64,000 nt of DNA from Amphiura filiformis (GCF_039555335.1 NC_092628.1:65613292-65677291), one strand, 5' to 3'. Shown: positions 1 through 12,113, numbered from the stretch's first letter. Translations and numbers: made by a program. Notes: generated by a model not told the origin, from the letters alone.

Positions 1-554
1 AGTGGGGTTGAAGTTTGGAATAAGCTGAGTAATGAAGTAAGAAGTCCAACAAATGTGCAGACTTTCAAACAATTATTTAAAGACCCATTTAGTGATCCCA
101 GTGCAAGTGTAAAAAAATTAAAAGTTTTGTTTATAAATTGCTTAAAAGTGAAGGATAAGTCATTCAAATTGTCATTTGGTATTTTTGAAATGAAAAATTT
201 GGCAAAAAAAACCCCGAAAAAAATGGTAGTATTGACAAAGTTAAAGCCCCATTCAAATACATGTAGCTAATTTATATACTGACAGTATATAAATTACAAA
301 TAACATGTGAATGCTTTATTTTGTACACGGCTTTCGGCTGAACCACTAGCAGGATATGTTAGCACATTTATGACAATGACAAAGGTATAAAAATCTTAAT
401 GTTGATGATTTTTACGATTGTGCGGATGAGCAAATCATTGAATGGGCCTTTAAGTCTAAAAATTATGAGCATGTACCACGGTACTTGTGTTTTTACTTAC
501 TTTGAAAATTGTATTTATTTGTGTTTTTTAATTTGTATCTAATATTTGTATATA

Positions 555-1753
555 CAGGGTGTCCCAGAAAAAAATACAGAGTGAATAGAATTGAACGTAA
601 GTCAAGAAATAGACATCAGAATCAAAAAATTCAAAATGTAGTGCATAGCCTATTTTGTTGTGCATCACTTACCTAAATTTTATTTGATTCGATTGACTGG
701 TTCCGGAGAAATGAATGATTACATAATGTTCGCATCAACGCAGTTCATTCCAAGTTTGATCAACAGGCTTTTTTTTCATACTCGCTCACAGCTTCCTAAA
801 GCTTATGTATCTCATTAAATTTAGTCTACATTACCTATTTAAATCTGACGGTTTTATGTCATTCATGATTTCACTGAAGATAAATAACATCCGAGAAAAC
901 TGTGATTTCTGCGATTGGAAGCTCTCCAACTTTAATTCTTTAGGCTGTGCAAATATACTTTACAAAGAACATTTGAGCCAAGAATGACAATGATCAAGTG
1001 CTTACAGTTTTATGTGTGATTTTTGATCCAAGCAACATTAATGTTGAAGTTTTAACAGATTTTAGGGAACAAACCAAAAGATCGATGATGTCCTATAAAC
1101 GTAACTAGTTTCGTTTCTCAGCCGACCCCCTCCCTCCCTGCCAGAAACGTAATAATGAAATGACACATTCTTCAGACCGATGTTTTTGTACAAACGTAAT
1201 CGAGTATTTTTACCCCTCCCCCCTAAACGAAACTAGTTTCGTTTATAGGGGGTCATCAATCTTTTGGTTTGTTCCCTTAACTTTGCATTACAATTTCTTT
1301 GAAATATTCCGAAAACATTAATGTGTGTGTGAAATTTTTAAGCCAGCTGGAATTCTTAATGTAGTAGGCCTAATTCTTTATGCAACATTTATATCAAAAT
1401 TAACAAAAAAAGATATTTACAAATACCGAGCATCATCTTACATGCAAGCTTTCATTTTCAATATCGTGCAGGTGTTCAAATTTGAACAAAACCTAATTAA
1501 ATGTTTTGCAAAAAACAGGTTTAAAAAGAACGAAAACTATTTCATAGAACAAATTATGAAGCCCATTGACAGTTTTTAAACCACTAGTGCTCATTGTGTT
1601 GAATGATCTTTCTTGCAAACTTGAAATGAACTGATTTAACACATGCGTTATGTAATCGCTCATTTCTTCGCGATTAGATTTTTGGATTCTGATATCTATT
1701 TTTCGACTTTCTTTCAAATTTATTTGCCGGGTAATTTTTTATGGGACACCCTG
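555..1753. mobile_element. Non-autonomous Tc1/mariner-like element with CAGGGTGTCCCA termini
   Basis: The ends are inverted copies of CAGGGTGTCCCA followed by an A-run, and a TA dinucleotide sits outside each end (553-554 and 1754-1755), the target duplication of the IS630/Tc1/mariner superfamily. The short frames inside (longest 84 codons) show no DDE/D transposase motif, so I read it as a non-autonomous or strongly decayed copy of 1,199 bp. It sits in the 3' UTR of the LINE at 1-1915 and itself carries another insertion at 1065-1276. Confidence 0.75.
1065..1276. mobile_element. PIF/Harbinger-like MITE nested in the mariner-like element
   Basis: A 212-bp segment with inverted ends starting GGGAACAAACCAAAAGAT and a TTA trinucleotide outside each end (1062-1064 and 1277-1279). 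A TWA target duplication is typical of PIF/Harbinger. The arms also share an ACTAGTTTCGTTT block. There is no coding capacity. Confidence 0.7.
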
Positions 1754-1915
1754 TACTATATAAATTGCATGGTGATAATTATTGATTTTTAAAGTTTTGT
1801 AATGTGTAGCCAGAGAAGATGAGAAGAAACATCTTCTCTGGTGTAGCAGACCAGCTATTTTGGCAGATTGGGCTACCCTGGATAATATGATTGAAACAAA
1901 TAAATAAAATAAATA

Positions 1916-2339
1916 ATGTTCAATATTTCACAATTGTGGGTTCAGGAAGCAGGGATCGGCCTTCAAACTAATGTTTACAATTATTTTTTATATATTGAGT
2001 ATGGTGCTGTTATGGATGTTTGAATCTGATTGAATGCTTGTTATTTATGTTCAATTATACTGACTAAAAAGTATTGTCGCTGTACATGTAATGTTCAATA
2101 GGAAATAAAGTTTATTAAAATTTGAAATTTACTCTTTCCTTTTGTTTTATTGTTTCTTGGTATTATGGATGTTGGTGTAATATCAAGATGGATTAATCCA
2201 ATATGTTATTGACTACATTATTTAACTGGAAACGGTTAAGTATTAATTTATAACGATTTAAAAATGAATCCATAGGATTTGATAATTAATTTTTAATCAC
2301 TCTTAGATTAAGTTTTTAAAATCTTATTAAAGAATAACT
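1916..2339. other. AT-rich non-coding stretch
   Basis: No gene seen. 2097-2130 (an AATAAA signal followed by an A/T-rich end) looks like another retroelement tail or a polyadenylation-like end, but nothing confirms it. Confidence 0.3.
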
Positions 2340-2343
2340 TTAA

Positions 2344-2681
2344 AGGAGTATTTCGTGATCCTAGCATCCTCTTTTTATGACATTTTTCAGTACATATCCA
2401 CGAAAAAAGCAAATTCCCAAAATTTCAGTTGATTCCGATATTGCGCTTATTTGAGTTATGCATGATTATGTGTATTACACTGCTCCATAGACAATACGTT
2501 GTAATTTCGTTCTGGTGCACCAGAACGAAATTCAAATTTCACGATATCTTTGCTAAACGAATTAATCTGCAAGAAATATTTTGTACATAAACATTATGTA
2601 GCCAGAGGTTTCCAGTGATATAAAAATCTCAACTTTTTTTGAGAAAAGTGGGGGATGAGGTTGTGGATCACGAAGTGCCCT
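2344..2681. mobile_element. TTAA-flanked MITE, copy 1 (partner at 41670-42007)
   Basis: 338 bp, flanked by TTAA at 2340-2343 and 2682-2685. The termini are inverted and share ATTTCGTGATCC / CACTTCGTGATCC. A second copy of the same length lies inverted at 41670-42007. TTAA targets are used by piggyBac and Kolobok elements; the family is not settled. A perfect 30-bp palindrome lies near the middle (2503-2532). Confidence 0.75.
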
Positions 2682-2880
2682 TTAAAACCACTTCAATTTA
2701 ATTTTTCCCTAACAAGTACAGTCCTTCAAAGATTTAAAATTAAATCCTTTGGATTTATTAACTTTCATCATTTGTCTACTGCCCTGGAGGTATATAGGTG
2801 TAGGCGCTGCATGTAGGAGAGATGCATGTAAAGAGGTAGTGGGGTTGAAAGGGTGGCTTCCCATGCACCTGAATGATGTA

Positions 2881-3505
2881 AACACCTAAAAAGAAATAAG
2901 TCCCCCTCTGAACATGTCGTCATAACATCGTAAGGTTTCATTTTGTACCCACAAAACTAACTTTGAAATAATTATATGACTGTTTACTAAGTGCTGTGTG
3001 AAAATGAGAGATTTCCATGACTTCAGGGCTGAATGAGCCTAAATTGAAGGCAAAAACTGCCCTTTTCAAAAGTCACAAAGTAGGCCTATGCTTGTTACAA
3101 AAGTTGATTCATGGCTTGTTACTAATGGAAAACCCCATGTGTTTGAGTGCAGTTTAAAATCCTCATCAAGTGAACATTTACTGTAATGTGAATCGATTCT
3201 TGATCATTCAGCCATGCAAATCCCCTTGGTGCAGAGTTCAGCACAGTGAGTTGTAAGATGGTCAGTTCCATTCCCAATACGCCTTGCAGTTAACAAGCAT
3301 GCCTACTTTGTGACTTTTGGAAAGGGCACTTTTTGTCTTCAATTTAGGCTCATTCAGCCCTGAAGTCATGGAAATCTCTCATTTTCACACAGCACTTAGT
3401 AAACAGACATATGATTATTTCAAAGTTAGTTTTGTTGGTACAAAACGAAACCTTACGATGTTATGACGACATGTTCAGAGGGGGACTTATTTCTTTTGAG
3501 GTGTT
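2881..3505. mobile_element. Foldback (long inverted repeat) MITE
   Basis: Left arm from 2881 to about 3100 and right arm from about 3285 to 3505 are near-perfect inverted copies, starting AACACCT and containing AGAAATAAGTCCCCC. The loop at 3100-3285 is unique. No reading frame of note. No clear target duplication could be read. Confidence 0.75.
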
Positions 3506-3689
3506 ATTTTCTAGCCTATTTCTTTGTATTTTTACAAAAATTTTGTTGTTCCAAAAACAAAATATTGTCCCATGGGTGGGTGACAGGTCATTAAACTTTA
3601 CATGGGGTCAGATTTCAAACTTCATCAAATTGTGTTTCAAGGGCCTAATTATGCTGGGGGTACGACAGTGGCGACGGTAGCGTTGGGGC

Positions 3690-3862
3690 CAGTGATGGCA
3701 CCAGGATTATTTTTTGGAGGGGGGCAAAGTGAATTTCATGGGGGGAATCGATAAATTTTGTGCAAAATTGACGCAAAAAGGCCTAGAAATCTAGGTAATT
3801 TTTGGGGTTTGCCTCAAAAGTGGGGGGGTTGCCCCCTCCCTTCCCCCCTAGCGCCGTCACTG
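3690..3862. mobile_element. Small hAT-like MITE
   Basis: 173 bp. Termini CAGTGATGGC and GCCGTCACTG are inverted, and the flanking 8-mers GTTGGGGC (3682-3689) and GTTGGAGC (3863-3870) match at 7 of 8 bases, as expected for a hAT 8-bp target duplication. The interior is a G-rich/C-rich low-complexity stretch. Confidence 0.65.
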
Positions 3863-5903
3863 GTTGGAGCCTCCCTCTGTGGAACATCTTGCTCCTATGG
3901 GATGCTGGCAGTGGCACTGAATTTCCCCACCCCCACCAGCTAAGTCACCTTGCCCCCCCCCCCTCCCTCTTGAAAACATTCTCTTGAAAGCTACGCCACG
4001 CTTGTTTCTGTATGAACATTTTGGACGATTAGCCCCCCCCCCCTCCTCCGACCTAGGATGCTGGCCGTTGATATTTAATTTGGGGCCTTTTTTTATCGCC
4101 CATTTGACCATTTTCGTCAAATTTTGAAAGTTTCTACCCGGGCCCCCTATATAGAACCCCTATCGGTGGTGGGGGTCATAAAATATTTGTTGCCGAAATA
4201 GGGGGATCACAATTTTATTGACGCATTTTTGTAAAAAATTTGGGACCCCTCCCCCCTTCCGAAGAAAGGCCTATAAAGCTCTTCCAATAGTATAATGTAC
4301 TAGTTTTAGGTAGTTAATTAACTTAAACGTTATATCAGAGTAAAGTTATCAACACAATGAGTATTAAGGGACCCATCTTCGCTGATTAGGCCTACTTAAA
4401 ATAAGTGATCTTCAATTTATAAATTGATTTTGGTCGACTAAGCGTACCGTACCGTGTGAGCTAAAATTCTCCCTCCCATTGTCTCTAGCACTTTTATTAG
4501 TTTTTCTGATGTATAATGGTAGTAACAAAGAGTCAACATTTTCATAAAACAAGAAACAGCAATAAAAAACAAACTATCTTTTTACAGTGTTATCAATGCA
4601 GTAACAACAGCCAAGTTGAATTGCGTTTAATATAGAGGGCGCTATTTTTCTTGGTAACTTTTACCCCCCTAAAAAGCTGTTTAAACCGCCTGTTCGTCGG
4701 GTTTGAAGGTTCAAATGTTCCTCAGAGACCATTTTATAATTTTCTAAATCAATTTGGAATCGATAACCAATCAAATCAAGAAATTTGTAAAATGAGCCAA
4801 AATTGCTTAAAAAACTGGTTCTTATCGATTTTTATACAAGACACTACAGCTAAAATATGTTTTGATAGATTTTTACACAATCTTCATAGTTTGGTTCTAG
4901 ATAGATGTGATAATCCGTGGAAGTTACTTTACATGGGTGCAGATGTGAATTGTTACGTAATAAAGCTGTAATATGTCCAAAAACAGTTCGCGCATGCGCA
5001 AAATGCCCAAAACAGCGTTCAAAATTTAAATTTAAGCACAATGGAAATATAATTTTAAGTACAAAAGGTTGCAGGGTTATCGTCCAATATGCCTAACACC
5101 CAAATTCGACGATTGCTGAGGTTTAAACAGCTTTAAAGTGAGATATGGAGCCAAACAAAAAAGCCGTTCTGTGGTGTCATTTTAGCCAATTTAAGTGGTC
5201 TTACGGTATATGAAGTTCCTACTCAGATTTTGTGGTAATTTGGTACCTATTTTATAAATTAAGGTTACGTTAAATTTAGGGTTTAGCGTGCTGAAATGTG
5301 AATGGTTACATCGATCATACGCCTGGTCAGCATACCTGGGTATTTTAAAACGTCGAAGTTCAAGGACAAGGTGGGTTGACTTGATTATAACATTTCCATG
5401 GCGCGCGTCGTATCTTATAATAGTCACATAGAGTGAACCAAATTAGCATGATCAGGCAGCGGCGTTAATATCTGTCTCCGATAGTGTGGGTAGGGGTGGG
5501 GTCATTATCTATAGGTATATTAGTGTCTTATTTTAAAAAAATAGCTCAGTTTGCCAAAAGTTGTGTGTGGGGAGAGGGAAAAGGGAATGTCCCCCATGAT
5601 GAGTGATGTCCATGCGTGGGTTGTGGGTACACCGTGCACTTCCCGTGGAGAGGGGAGGAAATGAGCCCCCGGCTCGCTGAAGGTGGCACGGGGATGTGTC
5701 ATGGTTTTGGGGTGTACCTTTTCAGCGAGTTTGGTTTGTATCACTATATCGATTGGTGGGTTTTCAGTGGAAACCAGGGGGGCCCCACCTTTGTTGGTCA
5801 TTTGGGGGAAATCAGTCGTTTTCCCCACTTCAATGTGCTGCGCACGCCACTGGGGACATTCCAATGATGGAAGTGTCACTTTTTGAGAGCTAGGGGAGGG
5901 AGG
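3863..5903. other. Non-coding stretch with C-rich and G-rich blocks
   Basis: No gene recognised. 3930-4260 holds poly-C blocks of the kind seen in decayed MITEs. 5771-5853 is a truncated copy of the element at 5904-6072 (shared GTTGGTCATT and TGCGCACGCCACTG). The open frames at 5520-5918 lie on low-complexity repeat and are not credible genes. Confidence 0.5.
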
Positions 5904-6072
5904 CAGTGGCGTGCGCAAAGGGGGGGGGCAGGGGGCACATGCCTCCCACTTTTGTTGGTCATTCGGGGGAAATCAGTCATTCCGCTCGTTTACACTCCTA
6001 ATCAGACTCCATTCGGGGGAACTGAACACAACCTCCCCCACCCCCACTTTCAATGTGCCGCGCACGCCACTG
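5904..6072. mobile_element. Small MITE with CAGTGGCGTGCGCA ends
   Basis: 169 bp with inverted ends CAGTGGCGTGCGCA and its complement at the right. A partial second copy lies just upstream at 5771-5853. The CAGTGGCG start resembles hAT-type MITEs. Flanking sequence is G-rich, so an 8-bp duplication cannot be proved. Confidence 0.55.
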
Positions 6073-8645
6073 GGGAGGAAAGGGAACTTTTATGGGCGAG
6101 CGGAATTTGACAATTGATTGGAAAGGCTAAAGAGCACAAAAATGCCAAAAAATCTAAAATATCAGGGCGAGTAGTGTCCCACGGGTATGGGTACTTCAGG
6201 GGGAGGCGGGCTCTACGCCACTGGGCTACAGGTAGCTTTCTCCCGGCGACCCCACCCCAACTGCTAAAAAAACTGCAACTGAAATAAAGAGTCTTTATTG
6301 TGAATCGTTAAATTTACACCTATTTTTTCAGCACAGGGGTAGGCCTATTTTCTTTTTTTGAGTGGGGGTGGGGGTGAGTGCAGCCCCATTTTTTCAGTCT
6401 CAATTTCGTAATAATTTTTGCCGAATTTTATTGCATTATGACATCGCGGTGGGTGAGAGACCTGTACCACTTTGTGTGTGTGGGGGAGCTGCACGTTTAC
6501 TTGTTATCATTTTGTGTAGTCCATGATATCAACAAACATCTCAGGGGCAATGCACCTACCACATTTTGGCCTATACGACTAGGGTGCAGCATTTTGACCC
6601 ACTCCTACTATACTAGCATTGGCGTAGTGTCATCGCGTCATATGGGCACCGATTTGAAAGACCCAAAGCTTGTGCCCCCCGCCTTAGCCCGATACCTCCC
6701 CGTCATGATCGGTGACCCCACGATGACGCACGTATAATGCCTCTGCCAACTTGACCCCGACTGCAGACAGGAAAGGACGCCCCACCCCCCTGCGTACTAC
6801 GCTACTGCTATTATAGGTCTATACCCTGTTTTGGCGAACTTGCCCAATAACCCATTATTTTCTACGTTCTACCCGACTGTGACCCAATTTTTTTACCCGC
6901 ATGACCCTTTTTTCAAAAGTTTACCCACTGACCCCTGTTTTTTTTTCAAACTTTTGTTTTTGGTGGACTATAAAAACATTATATTTGGCTGATGTGTAAA
7001 CATTTGTACAAAAATGCACAAAAAAAAATTAAAAAAATTAAAGGGGTAAAGGTGTAAAGGACGACATACATGAAATACATGAAATATTGAGTTCCCAAAG
7101 GGCTGTGCAATAATGAGCTGGGGAATTTCCAAATGGTGCATAAAAGAATGCCCCCCCTTCAGCATGCCAAAAATCACTTGCTCCCTCTTGCACCAAAAAT
7201 CAGGTGCACCCCCTTGCAAATGCCAAATTTTTGGGGTCCCAATTTGCAAACCTCCAAATGGTCCAGATAAATACATTTAGGATATTTAAGTGTTTCTGTA
7301 CTGTTTAGAGCATTTAATGAATGTGTGATAAAACAAAAATCTTCACGGCTTGCCAAAATTTGCTTGCGCCCCCTTTCAGCTGGCCAAAAAAGTGTGTGCC
7401 CCTCCAATTTTACCCTCCCCAAGGCTCATGATGATTATTGCACAGTCCCAAACTTTGTTTTACAGATTTAATAACAAGAGTTAGCAGATTTAAAACAAGT
7501 TCACAGAGTTTAACATCATAAAAATGAATTTGATGATGATTGATTTTATTGACATATCCTGGCCCACATGGCAAATTACATGCAATAATTACAATATCAA
7601 AATAGACAAGACTAAAACTATTTAAGCAACCATATTTTACCATATCAAATCATGTGACTGTAATTCTGGCAGTGGTGAGTTATCAGAGACTAATAACATG
7701 AATAACGCATTGTGCTTTGAAGGTTGGTGGATGCCAGCTGCAGGCTACACAGCTCCAACCAAAAGTTGTAAGAAATAGTTCAAACTTTTCTTCTTTATAT
7801 TATACTTGATACAACAAATAGAGGAACAAAAGTATAACAATCAAATTATTGAATTTAATGATAAAAAAAGGATTGTTGCACATACTACATGTATGAGAAG
7901 TGCAGAACTTTGGGTAGCAAAAGAAAAATGATATTTTAAACAAAATTAACCCCTTTCTTGGACTGTATGAACATGATGAAACTGAAAATGTGTTTCATAC
8001 ACATACAACATGACACTTCTCTCTGGTAGATTTGTTTCAGCAAGCCCCTGACCATTAGCATAAATCCATCTTGAAAATGTGTGTGTGTTTACGTTTGGGG
8101 GGGTTCAATCTACCGATAGGTGAGGAGACACATTCCCTCTGGGATTGACGCCCATGCCTTCAACAAATATTGATCCCTCCAACCAGAAAGGATGTGAAGC
8201 AAACACAAAATACTTTCAACATCATTCGCAAAAAGATTAGAAAAGTTAAGCCAGAAAACTTTAAAATGTCAGGTTATATAAAGGGCACAAAACATTTTCA
8301 TAACATTCAACCTGTTCAACAACATTTTTAAGTTACTCCAAAATATTGTAGTGCTGAGGTAGACTTCTCCGTAGTCCACTTTCCCATTTTGCATACACTG
8401 GCTAATACATTTAAGCATAAAACACTGATTTGTATTAATTTGTGAGCAATTGATAGATTTTCACATCTGATATTTTCAGTCACCATACTCCCTCTGTTTG
8501 TTAGCTTCCCAAGTGGACTACTTACTTTGACTTGCGGTTAAGATTCTTAACACGGGACTCTACATGAATGGAGAGTTAGGCCAATTTCTGGCATAACTAA
8601 AATTGGCCATGATGTAATACATCTTTAAATGGATCTGGCTTGTGA
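6073..8645. other. Non-coding stretch with degenerate repeats
   Basis: No gene recognised. 7130-7420 carries a degenerate repeat of TGCCAAAAATC and TTGC-CCCCC blocks. 6830-6960 holds pyrimidine-rich direct repeats (CCCATT, GACCC). The 119-codon frame at 6378-6737 has no recognisable domain and G/T-rich composition like its surroundings. Confidence 0.45.
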
Positions 8646-8649
8646 TTGG

Positions 8650-8995
8650 ACATTTATATAACCCGACATTTAAATGTTATTAAAACATTTTGTAAAAAAA
8701 AACATTTTAAGAACATTTCTGTGTTTGCTGGGTGCAAATATTTTAACATTATGTTATTTAAGTGTTGACAAACTATTTGCCCAAAAATGTATGCAAAAAT
8801 AGTTTACAATGAAATTTCGAAAACATTTTAAAAATATTGTTGCAGTGTGTTTTCATACAAAACGTTTTAAAACGATTTCATGACCTTAATATAACCCGAC
8901 ATTTTAATGTTATTAAAACGTTTTTATCTAAACCCAAACCCAAAATATAACTTATTTAAAACGTTTTTAAAAACGTTTTTGTGTTTGCTGGGATG
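8650..8995. repeat. Tandem pair of a dispersed AT-rich repeat
   Basis: Two units about 235 bp apart, each opening with TATAACCCGACATTT and closing with GTGTTTGCTGGG. Runs of AAAACATTTT and AAAACGTTTT lie between. Non-coding. Confidence 0.6.
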
Positions 8996-9301
8996 CAAGA
9001 TATGTTGCATTCAATATAACTTTTATTGTCACTGATCATCTACTCTAGTAATTATATAAACACTTTATGACCAAACATCAGTATAATTTTTAGTTCAACG
9101 GAATGCGTTCGTCATGATTAATATAAGGTCATGTTTTTTTATACTGGGTACCAATTGCGTGACATGTGCATTTTTCAAGCAAATCACATGCTTTTACAGG
9201 TTTGGTGCTATAACTCAAAGGTGTACATGAGAACCCTATAAAAGTATATATATTCTGAGAGCATATACTCAAGCGATATCAAAAATTATACAATGGGAGT
9301 C

Positions 9302-9695
9302 ATTATACAGGGTGACTCATATAATATACAGGGTGTAACAAAAAAAAATAGGACAAAAATATTAATTCAGTTATGGGGGTCACCCCTGAACATACATTGA
9401 TAATGTTAAGTTTTGACACATGTTTAATACATCTAACTCAATTGCCTACCCAGTCATATGGAACTTTTACCGGTCAAGTACTTTGATTGTGTAGATACAG
9501 GATGGTCAAAAATGTGTCGATAATTTACATGAAAAATAATGGTCAAATTAACAATTCTTTGATTTTGAATATTACAAAGTAAAGATTGACAGAAAATCAT
9601 TTGGATGAAGCTTTATGCATATTCATATTCACAGCAACTGTATACTTTTCATATAAAAACATGAAATCTCACTTACAGGGTGGCCCAAACAACAC
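9302..9695 (+). repeat. Series of diverged mariner-type terminal motifs
   Basis: Four same-direction motifs of the form TACAGGGTG or TACAGGATG lie at about 9302, 9323, 9495 and 9674. They resemble the terminus of the element at 555-1753 but with different bases after the core. No matching right ends were found nearby, so these are probably decayed ends. The isolated inverted form at 53045-53059 belongs to the same class. Confidence 0.4.
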
Positions 9696-10060
9696 GTGTT
9701 GTATTGTTACCGTATACATGTAGTTAGAATGCAGAATTTCAAACTTAAATTGTGTGAGCCACTTATGGATCACTAGACATTGTACCTGTATTTTTGATTC
9801 ACTAATCAAGCTAATTAGGTAATTTACATGTTTATATTCTTTTACCCCAGTGATACATAAACTTGTATATTTTTAAATGTATTTTGCTAATACACCATTT
9901 TTACATAATTTCGTAGTATCTGTATGCTGCGGTGGTTTAATTAATTTATTTAATGATTCCATTAATTAATTTGATTTAATATATTATAAATACTTCCAAA
10001 ATATTATTTACTCATTGAACAATGTTTAGTGTGCCACTTTAGGGTAATCATACCAATATA

Positions 10061-10308
10061 TACTGTTCATTGTAAAATCAAACATCCAAACATCATCCTG
10101 CTCATCTCTCCTGCTCTGTTACCTCCTGCTCCGCCACCCCTGCCTAATTCCACTTAACAAGGTTTACTAATTAGTCAAAGTGAATTGTTTTAGTTTTTTC
10201 CTCTGATTCTTTTAGCCTGCTAAATTGCTGAAAAAATAAGACCAAAACCAGGTCTCTGTGATGTAGGACTATACTGTTCATTGTAAAATCAAACATCCAA
10301 ACATCATC
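10061..10308. repeat. 37-bp direct repeat, 211 bp apart
   Basis: 10061-10097 and 10272-10308 are identical over 37 bp (starting TACTGTTCATTGTAAAATC). The DNA between is unique and pyrimidine-rich at its left. A local duplication or the target flanks of an old insertion are possible. Confidence 0.6.
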
Positions 10309-11014
10309 ACAAGTTTCAGTTAAAGTGAAGGGGATGCACTATGTTGATGCCTGTTAATCCTATCTTTAGTGTGAACATGCCTAACGTCCAAATGACTTGA
10401 TCGATAACAGGAAAATACATAGTGACATCATACACATTCATTCGATTCATAGAATTGGGATGGTAGATGTTTATTGCCATCAGTCATTATTTTCACAAGT
10501 CTCCATCACTGTTTTTATTATCTTTACAAGTTCTTGTTCAAGATGCGAAGAAAACTGCAGGTGAGCTTGTTGGCGGCGAGATTTGGACTGCATACATGTA
10601 GGAAGTCCACAAGTCCTTTGTATCCCAAAGTAATGTATTATGTGCGCACTGTCGGAAAAACAACACAACATTACATAGAAAAGTTAGTTTCAAAATTTTC
10701 AAAAGTGCATTTCTTTTGGGATTGAAATGCAGGTTTTCACATAATTTCTAAACAATTTTGAGATTGTTATGCAAGACATGTTTTAAATCTGGTGTTTTTG
10801 CAAGAAAGTTGTACTGCACTTTCATTTTACACAAGAAGCATTTTTGTGTTTTACCATGAAAATTACAATGGATGAAATTTCAGACATTTGATTCAGTATT
10901 TATTCTGACATTTAAGTTCTGAGTGCAGAATAAAGATAATATGATACAATATAAAATAATTATGCCCATTAACACCTGTTTCTGAATCCATTAATGACTA
11001 CACTTCACCAAATA

Positions 11015-11362
11015 CCGTATTTCGTCGAATAAACGCCCCCGGGGGCGTTACATTTTCCCAAGGGGGGGGCGTATATTAGAGGTCATATTTAGCACGAAAA
11101 TTCCTGTTAAAATCATTAGGTACGCTTAAAAGTCACGCTAAAATGAAGAACTATGACCTTTTGACACTGACTTTTGGTTCACTTCCGGGTTCGGATGCAG
11201 ATTTTCGCCATTTATTGCTGCTACTCGCGACCATGTGAGCAACTTGGTAAGCTTACTACACAAGATAGCATGGAAATATCAGAATTTTTGAAACATCTTG
11301 GTTGAAAAAAGTGGTGGGTGCGTTTATTTGAGGGGGGGGGGCGACTATTTGACGAAATACGG
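11015..11362. mobile_element. Mariner-like MITE, copy 1 (partner at 59434-59785)
   Basis: 348 bp with inverted ends CCGTATTTCGTC and TA on both sides (11013-11014, 11363-11364). A G/C-rich GGGGGCG block follows each end. A second copy lies in opposite orientation in a DHX15 intron. No coding capacity. Confidence 0.75.
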
Positions 11363-11714
11363 TATGAGTTCCTTGCACTAACCCGACAATAAAAGTGTGC
11401 GAAAAGATTTTAAAAATTCAAATAACTGAAATGGGAAACACATACATACACCTCTATGTGATCCCCCATATGGATATACTGTTTAAGACTATGCAAAGGG
11501 GAACAGTCGAACATTAATTCACTGGGGCATTGCACAAATTATTCACAATTTTGATCATTTAGCCAATCAAACAGGGACACATTTTTGATCACCAAAGAGG
11601 ACACACTCTAATTTTTTTAATTTACATGGGGATGGTCTTCAGTTCCCAAGAGGTCCCCAGTTGGAATTTAAGGTCGGATGAATACTTTCAATGTAAAGAT
11701 AAAGATAATTAAGT

Positions 11715-11960
11715 TTGAGTAGTCAAGTTAGCTCAAACGATAAGGCATTCAACTATGGTGCGAGAGGTTGTGGGTTCGAACCCTGGTGGTGATTAGTATG
11801 CTCTTGTGGAAAAAGTGAGTTAGTTTTGAATTCCCCTGGACAAGGAACTTACTGCTAATTGTCTCATTGTAACTGGTCCAAAAGTCAGGGAGTTGATCCT
11901 GGTTGTGAAGGTCATTTGTGGTATGTCAAGGCTGTGCGCTCTTGAAGTTGCAAATTCCCC
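11715..11960 (+). mobile_element. tRNA-derived SINE
   Basis: A polymerase III A box (TAGCTCAAACG, 11729-11739) and B box (GGTTCGAACCC, 11773-11783) are spaced as in a tRNA. The segment between does not form a clean tRNA cloverleaf by eye, and an unrelated body follows (GACAAGGAACTTACTGC, CCAGTT). This is the layout of a tRNA-headed SINE. The 3' limit is uncertain. Confidence 0.65.
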
Positions 11961-12113
11961 AAGTTATTTAATGGTTTATTGAATGATGTGGGGCAGTAGT
12001 GGTCAGAGACAACCTGTAAAGTGTGCTGAGTGTTGTGGATCAACGTCTAGGCATTGTGCCAGTACGTGTTTGCAAAATTAATGATAATTTTAAGTACTTT
12101 TTCACCACTTACC

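Larger units (their letters stand above)
1..1915 (+). mobile_element. 3' end of a non-LTR retrotransposon (LINE), interrupted by a DNA transposon
   Basis: Frame 1 from base 1 to 270 reads as the C-terminus of a LINE ORF2: a VWNKL motif, then a PTNVQTFK-type stretch, the usual end of CR1/L2/jockey-like proteins. The 3' UTR runs to about 550, is broken by the element at 555-1753, and resumes at 1756. It holds a perfect 12-bp hairpin (1810-1821 pairs with 1830-1841) and ends in an A-rich tail of AAATA units near 1890-1912. The 5' part lies outside the window, so the clade is not settled. LINE identity is seen from protein motifs; the interruption is seen from the terminal repeats. Confidence 0.75.

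Noticed and set aside
5520-5918. 132-codon minus-strand frame
   Set aside because: It spans G/C-rich MITE-like repeats and is overlapped by four plus-strand frames of similar length; no domain is seen.
6378-6737. 119-codon plus-strand frame
   Set aside because: No recognisable domain, no splice context, composition like the surrounding non-coding DNA.
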